Assembly: GCF_003382275.1 (NCBI RefSeq)
Contig: NZ_QTJX01000001.1
Location: 620,001-684,000, forward strand
Source of the DNA: Flagellimonas nanhaiensis
Lineage (GTDB): Bacteria > Bacteroidota > Bacteroidia > Flavobacteriales > Flavobacteriaceae
Direction of reading: 5' to 3'
Length of the DNA stretch: 64,000 nt
The stretch's first letter is position 1, and each line of letters opens with the position of its first letter. The notes under the pieces are model-generated. The model made no database searches, was not told the origin of the DNA, and was given only the letters and a program-made list of their open reading frames with translations. Shown one piece after another: positions 1 to 8,959 of the stretch. The position numbers and the translations under genes are program-made.

Positions 1-2
1 TT

Positions 3-2786
3 AGTGCTCAGGGCGAACTGGCAAAAGCCTCAATTCGAATAAATGCTCCCAAAAAAGAATTTAAGATTGTTTATGGGGATGACAGTATAGAGTTTCCTTT
101 GGAGAATGGTATTGCCTCGAATACATCGGATATCTTGGGGGCATACTTTTATGTTTACAATGCCCAAATAAAAAATGGATGGCAGGCTTCAATAACAAAA
201 TTGTACAAGCCCTCTTTGTTCAACGCATACGACGACTTTTTTGACAGACGAAATGAAGGGGGAAAAGTATCGGTCATGAATTCCAGCCATCAAGATATAG
301 CCTGGGTGGACCGCCCCGAGATTTGTATTATCCTTAGGGATACCTTGGTGCTGACCCCGGTCATTAACGACGCCTTTGAACGGCCGGATTATGGCTTTGA
401 TATCGAAGATGGCCTAATGTTAAGGGAATACCTTAACAGACACCCAGATGCTCAGGAGAAACTAACCACTTTATTGAACAAAAAACTGGTTTCTGTGGGA
501 GCATCATACAATTGTCCCTACGAGGATATGTATGATGGAGAAGACCTTGTACGCCAGTTTTATCTCGGAAAGAAATGGGTGAAGAAAACCTTTGGGGGAT
601 ATGACTCAAAAGTATACTGGAATGTGGATGTACCGGGGAAGACGTTACAATTTCCCCAAATCATGAAAAAGGCCGGGGTGGAGTATATGGTCATCAGTAG
701 GCATGCCAAGGGGATGTTCAATTGGGAAAGCCCAGATGGTAGCTCCGTGTTTACCTACTCTCCAGGACATTATGGAAATGACATTATTGAGCTATCCAAA
801 GAGTTGAGCAGTAAGATGAAATATGCTGCGGAGCAGGTCACTTATTGGAAACCCTCTTTTGAAGAAGGCAAGACCATTACTCCATTATTGTCTAGCCAAG
901 ATATGATTCCAGCGATGGATTATTCCGATTTTATAGAAGCATGGAACAGTTTTGAGAGTGTAAAAGATGGTGATGGTAATGAAAACCAGGTTTACTTCCC
1001 TGATATGGAATTGATGACCGCCGATGAATTCATGCCCTTGGCCCGTAAAAATGCTACCAAAATAGAAACCATTAGGGGAGAAAGGCCCAATGTATGGGTC
1101 TATATCCACGGTCCTGCCCATCATGAAGCACTTACTGCAAGCCGTGAGGCCTCAAAACTGTTGCCTGCGGCCGAAAAGTTTCTTGCTATTGCCAATACTT
1201 TGGATTCAAAAAGAATGCCGTATCCTTTTGAGGATTTTGATAAAGCATGGCAATCAAAAATTTATCCAGATCATGGTTGGGGCGGACATGATGGTGACAT
1301 TACGGACGACCTCTTCAAAGAAAAGTTGATGGAATCAAAAACCATGGGGACCGACCTCTTGAAAAAAGGAACAAATTTTATCGCCAACAGAATCAAGACC
1401 GATGATAAAAAGGGAATTCCGGTAGTACTTTTCAATAGTCTTTCATGGGAACGCACAGACCCTATTACCGTGTCCATCAACCTTGAAAAAGGTAAGGCAA
1501 AGTCGTTGCAGGTATATGCTTCGGACAAGAAAAAGGCTGTGGCCCAAATTTCCAATAAAAGCCACTATGATGATGGCACTTTAAAAAGTGCGGATGTAGT
1601 TTTTATTGCTGAGAACGTTCCCGCTATTGGGTATAAAACCTATTATGTAAAACCTTCTTTATCAACATCTAAAAAAACAACAGGAATTGGTTCTGCATCT
1701 ACCTATGAAAACGAGTTTTATAAAATTGAATTTGAGAAGGGCGGCATTGGCCAAATATTTGACAAGGAGCTAAAACGAAACCTTTTTAAGACAAATGCTT
1801 TAAAAGCAGGAGAGGTATTCACATTGCATTCTCAAGGAAATGGTGCAGGGGAGTTTGGAGATATTCAACAACCCTTCATGAAAGATTTTGATAAGGTCAG
1901 TAATCATGATGCCAATTGGGAAATTGTAAAAACAGGTGGGGTGTTCACTACATACCGAATCAAGCAGCCAATTTTACATGCCATAGTGGAACAAGATGTT
2001 ACCATCTATCACAAATTGAAAAGAGTGCTGTTTGAAACCCGTTTGTTGAACTGGTCGGGAGAGTTGTATCGTGAGTTCAGAACCGCTTTCCCCGTTGCTA
2101 TTGACAATGCTTTGGTAAAACACGAAGTACCTTTTGGAGCTGTAAAAGTGGGTCAAGATGAAATTGAAACGGCAGGTGACCGATATACGGCATTGGCCAA
2201 AGATGTGCACCCGAGGGCCATTATGGATTGGTTCTCTGCTTCGGATGATGACCTAACGGTCACCCTAAGCTCTTCTGTGGCGGCATTTGATTGGATGGAC
2301 CCAACCACCGACTCAGAAGATACCTTACTACAACATTTATTGTTGGCCAGTAGAACATCTTGCCATTGGGAAGGAAACGAATATTCGCAGGCCGGCGACC
2401 ACAGCTATCATAACATTTTAACCTCGCACAAAACAGGAAGCTTGGAAGGAATGCGGGTTGCAGAGCAACAGAATGATCCTTTACGTGTAGTGGTATATCC
2501 CGATAGGTCTGCCAAGGCCTCTTTGCCGGATAGCTTGAGTTTTTTCAATATTGACCAAGGGAACATTAATGTGACCACGATCAAAAAAGCAGAAGATTCT
2601 GAAGATTTGATTATTCGAATGTATGATGCAGAAGGTAAGGATACACAGGTGAAGCTCAGTTCCTTTTTTACTTTGGAAAATCTTCAAAAAACAAACATTA
2701 TTGAGGAAAACCCAAGACCAGCGACTTCAATGGACGTTTCAAAATATGGAATTGAAACCTATTCCTTTGAAGCAAAAAATAAGTAA
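3..2786 (+). CDS. GH38 alpha-mannosidase, 5' end outside window
   Basis: Retaining Zn-dependent alpha-mannosidase that removes mannose from alpha-mannosides. The frame is open from base 3 with no stop, so the gene begins before the window; the TTG at 99 is only an internal leucine codon. Visible GH38 marks are the metal-binding HQDIAW (codons from base 288), the nucleophile Asp in YWNVDVPG (Asp codon at 627), HHEALTASREASK in the helical bundle, and HGWGGHDGD. The C-terminal half is the beta-sandwich region usual for the family. It leads an operon: the sugar porter follows after 32 bp. Localisation cannot be judged because the N-terminus is missing. The family also includes mannosylglycerate hydrolase, so the substrate may be a small mannoside rather than a glycan. 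Confidence 0.9.
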   Translation, partial: SAQGELAKASIRINAPKKEFKIVYGDDSIEFPLENGIASNTSDILGAYFYVYNAQIKNGWQASITKLYKPSLFNAYDDFFDRRNEGGKVSVMNSSHQDIAWVDRPEICIILRDTLVLTPVINDAFERPDYGFDIEDGLMLREYLNRHPDAQEKLTTLLNKKLVSVGASYNCPYEDMYDGEDLVRQFYLGKKWVKKTFGGYDSKVYWNVDVPGKTLQFPQIMKKAGVEYMVISRHAKGMFNWESPDGSSVFTYSPGHYGNDIIELSKELSSKMKYAAEQVTYWKPSFEEGKTITPLLSSQDMIPAMDYSDFIEAWNSFESVKDGDGNENQVYFPDMELMTADEFMPLARKNATKIETIRGERPNVWVYIHGPAHHEALTASREASKLLPAAEKFLAIANTLDSKRMPYPFEDFDKAWQSKIYPDHGWGGHDGDITDDLFKEKLMESKTMGTDLLKKGTNFIANRIKTDDKKGIPVVLFNSLSWERTDPITVSINLEKGKAKSLQVYASDKKKAVAQISNKSHYDDGTLKSADVVFIAENVPAIGYKTYYVKPSLSTSKKTTGIGSASTYENEFYKIEFEKGGIGQIFDKELKRNLFKTNALKAGEVFTLHSQGNGAGEFGDIQQPFMKDFDKVSNHDANWEIVKTGGVFTTYRIKQPILHAIVEQDVTIYHKLKRVLFETRLLNWSGELYREFRTAFPVAIDNALVKHEVPFGAVKVGQDEIETAGDRYTALAKDVHPRAIMDWFSASDDDLTVTLSSSVAAFDWMDPTTDSEDTLLQHLLLASRTSCHWEGNEYSQAGDHSYHNILTSHKTGSLEGMRVAEQQNDPLRVVVYPDRSAKASLPDSLSFFNIDQGNINVTTIKKAEDSEDLIIRMYDAEGKDTQVKLSSFFTLENLQKTNIIEENPRPATSMDVSKYGIETYSFEAKNK

Positions 2787-2818
2787 TAGCATCAACCTTA
2801 GTTGAAAACATAAAATTT

Positions 2819-4198
2819 ATGAAGACCAACATAACCGTATTAGCAATGATAGCCGCCCTCGGAGGATTTCTTTTTGGGTACGATACAGCAATTATTTCAG
2901 GAACCATAGGTTTCGTTAAAACCCAGTTCAACCTTGGAACCGTAATGGAAGGATGGTACGTGAGCTCTGCGCTTTTAGGAACGATCTTGGGAGTTTCCGT
3001 GGCGGGTTTCCTCAGCGACAAATACGGACGGAAGAATATTTTGATCATGTCGGGAATATTTTTTGCCCTTTCGGCCTTAGGGTGTATGATTTCTGCTTCG
3101 TTCAACGGATTGGTTGCATACAGGTTGTTGGGTGGCATTGGTGTGGGTATGGCTTCCATGCTATCTCCACTATACATTTCGGAAATTGCTCCCGCAAAGA
3201 CTAGGGGAAGATTAGTGGCCTTATATCAGTTGGCCATAACCTTGGGTATTCTGGTAGCCTATTTTGCCAACGCTTATCTATTGGGTGTTTCAGAATCTGA
3301 GGGAATGGCCAACGCTTCTGGCATGACCCATAAAATTTTTGTTACAGAAGTATGGCGGGCCATGTTGGGCAGTGAAACACTTCCTGCGGTAATATTTTTG
3401 CTTTTACTCTTCACCATACCACAAAGCCCTCGCTGGTTGACCATGAAAGGAAGAAAAGAGAAAGCCAAAAATATCCTACTTCGTTTTGTGACCAACGAGG
3501 AAGCTGATGAAGAGATAAAACATGTTGAGGAAATTCTTTCGAAAGAGTCGGGAGGTATCAAAATGGTTTTTTCAGGACCGTTTAAGTTGGCCATCATAAT
3601 TGGGATTTCTATCGCTATCCTAAGTCAGCTAAGTGGTATCAATGCTATAATATATTATGGTCCTAAGATTTTGGAAGAAGGAGGTTTACAGCTGGGAGAA
3701 GCTCTGGGTGGACAGGTAATCATTGGCATTGTAAACGTGTTGTTCACGTTCATTGCCTTATGGAAGATCGACCAATTGGGAAGAAAACCCCTATTGACGT
3801 ATGGGGTAATTGGAATTATGATTTCACTAATAATAGTGGGACTGCTGTTCCACTTTGAAATCAACAATACCTATCTATTGATGACTTTTATTCTAGTGTT
3901 CATTGCCTGTTTTGCATTTTCGTTTGGTCCCGTACTTTGGGTCCTGCTATCAGAGATTTATCCCCTAAAAATACGTGGAACCGCAATGTCAATTGCAACT
4001 ATGGCCGTATGGGTAGGAACTGCTTTTGTTGGACAAATGACCCCTTGGTTTCTTGAAAACCTTATGCCGTCAGGTACCTTCTGGTTCTTTGCGGCCTGCA
4101 TGCTTCCAGCTTTGTATATATCGATAAAAGTGTTACCAGAGACCAAAGGAAAAACACTCGAGGAAATTGAACATTATTGGTTGTCTAAAAAGGAATAA
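2819..4198 (+). CDS. MFS sugar porter (XylE/GalP type)
   Basis: Inner-membrane proton-coupled monosaccharide importer of the MFS sugar-porter family, 459 aa, the usual length, with about 12 hydrophobic segments. Family signatures are GFLFGYDTAIISG in TM1, SDKYGRKN after TM2, SPRWL at the central loop, GINAIIYYGP in TM7 and PETKGKTLEEIE at the C-terminus. It lies between the GH38 mannosidase and an SDR gene (2 bp gap to the latter), so its likely cargo is mannose or a close derivative released by the mannosidases. Substrate assignment is from context only. Confidence 0.9.
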   Translation: MKTNITVLAMIAALGGFLFGYDTAIISGTIGFVKTQFNLGTVMEGWYVSSALLGTILGVSVAGFLSDKYGRKNILIMSGIFFALSALGCMISASFNGLVAYRLLGGIGVGMASMLSPLYISEIAPAKTRGRLVALYQLAITLGILVAYFANAYLLGVSESEGMANASGMTHKIFVTEVWRAMLGSETLPAVIFLLLLFTIPQSPRWLTMKGRKEKAKNILLRFVTNEEADEEIKHVEEILSKESGGIKMVFSGPFKLAIIIGISIAILSQLSGINAIIYYGPKILEEGGLQLGEALGGQVIIGIVNVLFTFIALWKIDQLGRKPLLTYGVIGIMISLIIVGLLFHFEINNTYLLMTFILVFIACFAFSFGPVLWVLLSEIYPLKIRGTAMSIATMAVWVGTAFVGQMTPWFLENLMPSGTFWFFAACMLPALYISIKVLPETKGKTLEEIEHYWLSKKE

Positions 4199-4200
4199 AG

Positions 4201-4971
4201 ATGAATAGGTTAAAAGAAAAAGTTGCTTTGGTTACCGGTGCTGCGGACGGAATAGGTCTAGCGGTCAGCGAAGCTTTTGTAGAAGAAGGAGCGAAGGTGA
4301 TCATGTGCGACATCAACATAGATAAATGCAATGATGAAGCGGCCATATTGAATGATAATGGAGGAACTACCCGAAGTTATCAATGCGATGTAGGCGTGAC
4401 AAAAGATGTAGAAAATGTTGTGGCAAAAACCTTGGATGAATTCGGCAGAATAGACATTCTGGTGAATAACGTTGGAGTAGCGATAAGTGGTAATATTACC
4501 GAAATGCCCGAAGAAGATTGGGATAAGGTCATGAACATAAACCTAAAAAGTGTCTACAGAGGAATAAAAACAGTACTGCCCCATATGCTACAGAATAAAT
4601 CGGGGAGCATTATTAACATTTCTTCTGTGCAAGGACACCGGAGTTGGGACGATTGGACGGCCTATGCAAGTTCTAAAGGAGCTATGCTCTCCATGACCAG
4701 ACAGTTGGCAGGTCAGTTTGGGCAGGAGAACATCAGATTTAATGCAATATCTCCTGGAGCAATTCTAACACCAATGAACAGAAGAAGATTAAAGGAAGAA
4801 GGAAGTGAGTTTGTGGAAAAGAGCATAAACCAAGCAGCTATGAAACGATTGGGCACTTCAAAAGAAGTGGCCATGACCGCTGTTTTCTTAGCTTCTGATG
4901 AAGCATCGTTTATAACCGGAGAAGATATAAAAGTGGATGGAGGCTTGTGTGTCCTTCCCAGATATTTATAA
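4201..4971 (+). CDS. SDR-family NAD(P)-dependent oxidoreductase
   Basis: Classical short-chain dehydrogenase, 256 aa, cytoplasmic. The glycine-rich dinucleotide motif is TGAADGIG near residue 12, followed by NNVG and the catalytic pair YASSK preceded by the ISS serine. Asp in VIMCDINI at the end of beta 2 favours NAD over NADP. The start ATG lies 3 bases after the stop of the sugar porter, so the two are probably translated together. In this operon it may oxidise the sugar or the aglycone released by the mannosidases; the substrate is unknown. Confidence 0.88.
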   Translation: MNRLKEKVALVTGAADGIGLAVSEAFVEEGAKVIMCDINIDKCNDEAAILNDNGGTTRSYQCDVGVTKDVENVVAKTLDEFGRIDILVNNVGVAISGNITEMPEEDWDKVMNINLKSVYRGIKTVLPHMLQNKSGSIINISSVQGHRSWDDWTAYASSKGAMLSMTRQLAGQFGQENIRFNAISPGAILTPMNRRRLKEEGSEFVEKSINQAAMKRLGTSKEVAMTAVFLASDEASFITGEDIKVDGGLCVLPRYL

Positions 4972-4982
4972 AAAATTAGAAA

Positions 4983-6185
4983 ATGGATCAAGCATTAAAA
5001 GGAATCAAAGTGCTGGATTTTTCCCAGCTACTTCAAGGCCCATTTGCGACGCAGATGTTGGGTGATTTGGGGGCCGATGTCATCAAAATTGAACGCAATG
5101 GAAGTGGGGATATTTACCGGGGCATGACATTTTTCAATCAATGGATTGCAGGAGATGAATCACCTTGTTTTATGGCCTGGAACCGTAATAAAAGATCCTT
5201 GGCCATAAACATTAAGTCTGAGCAGGGAAAGGAAATCATCTACAAATTGGCCAAAGAGGCTGATATTATTGTAGAGAACTTTCGGCCGGGGGTAATGACA
5301 AGATTGGGGTATGGGTATGAAGACCTAAAAAAAATAAACCCGGGAATCATCTACTGTTCTGCAAGTGGTTGGGGAGACAACGGACCTTATCTTACAAGGC
5401 CAGGGCAAGATCTCTTGGTGCAGAGCTTGAGTGGCGCTATCATGACCAGTGGCAAGAAGTCTGACGGACCTGTTGCCATCGGTACTGCACTTTGCGATCA
5501 GGTAAATGGACTGAATTCGGTATACGCAATTCTGGCTGCGCTTTTCTATAGAGAGAAGACAGGAAAAGGACAGGAAATTAAGACCAATCTGTTGTCCTCG
5601 GCCATTGCATTTCAAATGCAGGACTATTTTACCGTTCAGAATTTGGGGCAGACTTTTGAACGACCCGAGTCGAAAATAGGGCATCCAGGGAATCCCGCTC
5701 CTTTTGGGATGTATCAGACAAGTGATGGCTATTTGACCATTGCGATGAGTCCTTGGCCCAAACTGGTGGAAGCTTTGGGAGATTCATCCCTGATGGAATA
5801 CGACGACCCACAACTACTTTTTGATCAAAGGGACAAGATTCATGGCATCATTGAGGCTATTACGGTGACCAAAACCACGGATGAGTGGTTGGAGATTATG
5901 TTGGCACTGGACCTATGGGTTGCCAAAGTGAACGACCAAAAAGATGTGGAAAATGACCCACAGGTTATTCACAATAACACTTTTGTCGAGGTGGAACATC
6001 CCAAAGCAGGAAAGGTCAAAGTGACCAATATCCCCTTTACGATGAGTGAAACTCCTGGAAAAATCACTAGACCTTCACCCATGATTGGAGAACATGGCGA
6101 AGAAATCTTATCAGAATTGGGATATAGTAGGGAAACCATTGAAAATATGATCAATGAAAATATTATCAGTATTGAAAAAGCGTAA
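4983..6185 (+). CDS. CaiB/BaiF family III CoA-transferase
   Basis: Family III CoA-transferase, 400 aa, close to the usual length. Motifs include GIKVLDFSQLLQGPFATQMLGDLGADVIKIE at the N-terminus (given here as a recognisable opening), ENFRPGVM, and PGQDLLVQSLSGAI, whose Asp occupies the position that carries the acyl-enzyme. Members move CoA between organic acids, or are racemases or epimerases of acyl-CoA. It sits 11 bp after the SDR gene and 3 bp before the GH92 gene, all on one strand, so it belongs to the mannoside operon. Such an enzyme is unexpected there and suggests that an organic acid is part of the substrate or product. Acyl specificity cannot be read from sequence. Confidence 0.88.
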   Translation: MDQALKGIKVLDFSQLLQGPFATQMLGDLGADVIKIERNGSGDIYRGMTFFNQWIAGDESPCFMAWNRNKRSLAINIKSEQGKEIIYKLAKEADIIVENFRPGVMTRLGYGYEDLKKINPGIIYCSASGWGDNGPYLTRPGQDLLVQSLSGAIMTSGKKSDGPVAIGTALCDQVNGLNSVYAILAALFYREKTGKGQEIKTNLLSSAIAFQMQDYFTVQNLGQTFERPESKIGHPGNPAPFGMYQTSDGYLTIAMSPWPKLVEALGDSSLMEYDDPQLLFDQRDKIHGIIEAITVTKTTDEWLEIMLALDLWVAKVNDQKDVENDPQVIHNNTFVEVEHPKAGKVKVTNIPFTMSETPGKITRPSPMIGEHGEEILSELGYSRETIENMINENIISIEKA

Positions 6186-6188
6186 CAA

Positions 6189-8846
6189 ATGAGACTTTCC
6201 ATTCTTAAATATCTGGCCGTAGCAACCGCTCTATTGTCTTTGGCATGTAACCAAAAGGAGAAAACCCTAGTAAGCGATGGACCTATGTCTCAAAAAAAAT
6301 ACTTGGGATACGTGGACACCCGTGTTGGCACAGCAGTTAGTATTGCTGACATCACCGTTACTGAAGTAGAGGAACCCATGGGATACGTTTCGCCCATAGT
6401 AGGAAACCCATCAGCTTTGACACATTGGACACCACAGACTGCGAGATGGACAGATCGTGTAATTACAGTGCCTGTTCCTTATTGGTACGACCAAGAAAAA
6501 ATTCAGGGTTTTAGAGGGACTCGCTACCCAAATGGCGCTGTGGTTGGCGATTGGGGGCCTATGTCCATAATGCCAATGACGGGCGATGTAATCATTGATG
6601 CAGATGCTCGAGCTTCAAAATTCAGTCATGATAGTGAGGTGGCAAAACCACATTATTATTCGGTCAAATTAGACGATTACGATATAAAAACTGAATTCAC
6701 TGCAGCTTCTAAAACAGCATTCTTTCAATTTACCTTTCCAGAGTCCAAATCCTCATCGGTGGTGTTCGATGGAGTATACGTACCTGGATACTATAAAGTA
6801 ATTCCTGAAAGAAATGAGATTGAAGGTTACACGGTAATCGCTGGTCATTTCAAAAACCATTTTGTTGCAAAGTTTGATAAGAAGTTTGAAACATATAATG
6901 TGGATTTGCTGCCCAATGTGGTAGACCAAAATTTGGTTCCTGATGGATTTAAGGCAAAATACTATAACAATGACAAATTCGAAGGTGAACCGGCAGTTGT
7001 CGTAAACCATTCTAAATTGAATTACAATTGGTTAAAAGAACCTGCCGAAGGTGTTAATGCGGATTTCTTTTCGGTGGAATATACCGCTGCCCTTGTTGCC
7101 AGGCACACGGGGGAACATACATTTGAATTGACCACAAAAGATGGCACCCGAATGTATATGGATGATGAGATGGTCATTGACCAGTGGATGTACAGGGCAA
7201 CGGGTACTAATACCTTTAAGGTAAACCTGACCAAGGGGCAGCAATACAAATTGCGTATTGAATACTATGACGGTTCCAGTACTACCGAGATGCATCTTAG
7301 GTGTGCGGAACCAGTGGAGCCAAATCCACAACTAGGTCCTCAAATGGCACTTAAGGGTGCAGATGGCAATGCAGTATTCGTAACGTTCGCTACAAAAGAC
7401 CAGGAAAAAGTTAAAATGAAGGTAGGAACCTCATTGATCGATATTGAACAAGCCAGAGCTAATATGGATGAAGAGTTTCCCAATTTTGACTTCACCAAAG
7501 CCGTAGAAAAAGGTGCCGATGTTTGGGAGAAAGAATTAAACATGATTCAGGTTGAAGGCAGCGAAGAGGACAAAGCTATTTTCTATACCGCTTTGACAAA
7601 GTGTTTTGTGAATCCTCGCAATCTAAATGAAAATGGCAGATATTTTAGCCCGTTTGATTACCAGGTACATGAAGGAGGACAAATGTATACCGATTTATCC
7701 CTTTGGGATACCTTCAGGTCTTTGCACCCACTATGGGTAATCGTAAAACCTGAAGAAACTACCGATGTCATTAATGGGATGTTGAATGCATACGAAGAAG
7801 GTGGTTGGATTCCCAAATGGCCCAACCCATGGTACCGAAGTATTATGATGGGTACTCATGGTGATGCCGTTATTGCAGATGCTTATGTGAAAGGCATAAG
7901 AGGTTTTGATACCGAACTGGCTTTTAAAGCCATGCTAAAAAATGCTACAGAAAAGGGAAACCGAGGGTTTTCAGGGCGTGTCGGCATTGAGTATTTCAAT
8001 GATATTGGCTACGTGCCTACAGATATTTTTGGGTTTTATGGAGAGCCCGTGGCAAGAACTTTGGAATTTTCCTATGATGATTATTGCATTGCACAAATGG
8101 CGAAAGCCTTGGGCAAAGATGAGTATTATGATGATTTTATGGAGCGTTCCAAGCGTTACATCAATGTGTTGGATGAGGAAACTGGCTTGGTTAGAGGTAA
8201 AAAATTAAATGGGGAATGGCTTCCACCTTTCGATAAGAGCATTAGTGTATGGGCACAGGGAACAGATCATGATACAGAGGTGTATTATAAAAACCACACG
8301 TTGTTGGTTCCTCATGATATACCAGGTCTATCAAATTTTATGGGAGGTGATGACAAACTCATTGAGTATCTGGATGACTTTTTTGAGCAAGACATGTACT
8401 ATGTGGGTGACGAATTTTCAATGCATGCCCCTTATATGTACAATAGTGTTGGAGCACCGTGGAGAACCCAAAGAGTAGTACGTGATATGCTGGCCAAATA
8501 TTTCTTTAACGATGTGGGCGGATTACCAGGAAATGATGATTGTGGACAGGTATCTTCCTGGTACGTATTTGGAGCAATGGGCTTTTATCCTGCCTTGCCA
8601 GGCACCCCGGTTTATGAAATCTGTAGTCCCATATTTAACAAAGCCCAAATCAATGTTGGCAACGGTAAAGTGTTCACGGTAGTAGCTAAAAACAACTCCA
8701 AAGAGAACGCCTACATTCAATCGGCAACTTTAAATGGAGAACCTTATAACTCAAGTCAATTGCATCATGATGCAATTATTCAGGGAGGCGAGTTGATTTT
8801 TGAAATGGGGCCAGAACCCAATATGAAATGGGGATTGGTCAGGTAG
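6189..8846 (+). CDS. GH92 alpha-mannosidase lipoprotein with PA14 insert
   Basis: Exo-acting, Ca-dependent inverting alpha-mannosidase of GH92. The signal peptide ends in LLSLAC, a lipobox, so it is lipid-anchored, probably at the outer membrane. GH92 marks are GYVDTRVGTA at the start of the mature domain, LWDTFRSLHPL, PKWPNPWYRSIMMGTHGDAV, and GLPGNDDCGQVSSWYVFGAMG near the C-terminus. At 885 aa it is longer than the usual roughly 750 aa because a PA14-like domain (about residues 255-385, around YTAALVARHTGEHTF and DGTRMYMDDE) is inserted in the N-terminal beta-sandwich. PA14 domains often bind sugars, so it may help target the enzyme. Last gene of the mannoside operon. Confidence 0.92.
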   Translation: MRLSILKYLAVATALLSLACNQKEKTLVSDGPMSQKKYLGYVDTRVGTAVSIADITVTEVEEPMGYVSPIVGNPSALTHWTPQTARWTDRVITVPVPYWYDQEKIQGFRGTRYPNGAVVGDWGPMSIMPMTGDVIIDADARASKFSHDSEVAKPHYYSVKLDDYDIKTEFTAASKTAFFQFTFPESKSSSVVFDGVYVPGYYKVIPERNEIEGYTVIAGHFKNHFVAKFDKKFETYNVDLLPNVVDQNLVPDGFKAKYYNNDKFEGEPAVVVNHSKLNYNWLKEPAEGVNADFFSVEYTAALVARHTGEHTFELTTKDGTRMYMDDEMVIDQWMYRATGTNTFKVNLTKGQQYKLRIEYYDGSSTTEMHLRCAEPVEPNPQLGPQMALKGADGNAVFVTFATKDQEKVKMKVGTSLIDIEQARANMDEEFPNFDFTKAVEKGADVWEKELNMIQVEGSEEDKAIFYTALTKCFVNPRNLNENGRYFSPFDYQVHEGGQMYTDLSLWDTFRSLHPLWVIVKPEETTDVINGMLNAYEEGGWIPKWPNPWYRSIMMGTHGDAVIADAYVKGIRGFDTELAFKAMLKNATEKGNRGFSGRVGIEYFNDIGYVPTDIFGFYGEPVARTLEFSYDDYCIAQMAKALGKDEYYDDFMERSKRYINVLDEETGLVRGKKLNGEWLPPFDKSISVWAQGTDHDTEVYYKNHTLLVPHDIPGLSNFMGGDDKLIEYLDDFFEQDMYYVGDEFSMHAPYMYNSVGAPWRTQRVVRDMLAKYFFNDVGGLPGNDDCGQVSSWYVFGAMGFYPALPGTPVYEICSPIFNKAQINVGNGKVFTVVAKNNSKENAYIQSATLNGEPYNSSQLHHDAIIQGGELIFEMGPEPNMKWGLVR

Positions 8847-8905
8847 TACGATATAGAATTCAAGGCTATCTTTATTAAATAAAGTTCCTTTTTCTTATCT
8901 TGACT

Positions 8906-8941
8906 TTACAGTCCATAATAGGCGGATTAAATGGACTGTGA
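8906..8941 (+). terminator. Hairpin between GH92 and regulator gene
   Basis: Perfect 9-bp inverted repeat ACAGTCCAT / ATGGACTGT at 8908-8916 and 8931-8939 with a 14-nt loop. No U-tract follows directly; T6 appears about 12 nt later. It may be a weak terminator, an mRNA-stabilising end for the mannoside operon, or an operator, since it ends about 20 bp before the regulator start. Confidence 0.45.
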
Positions 8942-8959
8942 TGTTTCAATCGATTTTTT

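Noticed and set aside
99..101. TTG at 99 as the start of the GH38 gene
   Set aside because: The frame is open back to base 3 and the TTG is an internal codon of a gene that starts before the window.
2698..3177. 159-codon open frame on the minus strand
   Set aside because: Antisense to the sugar-porter gene, low complexity composition with many Pro and Lys, no family motif.
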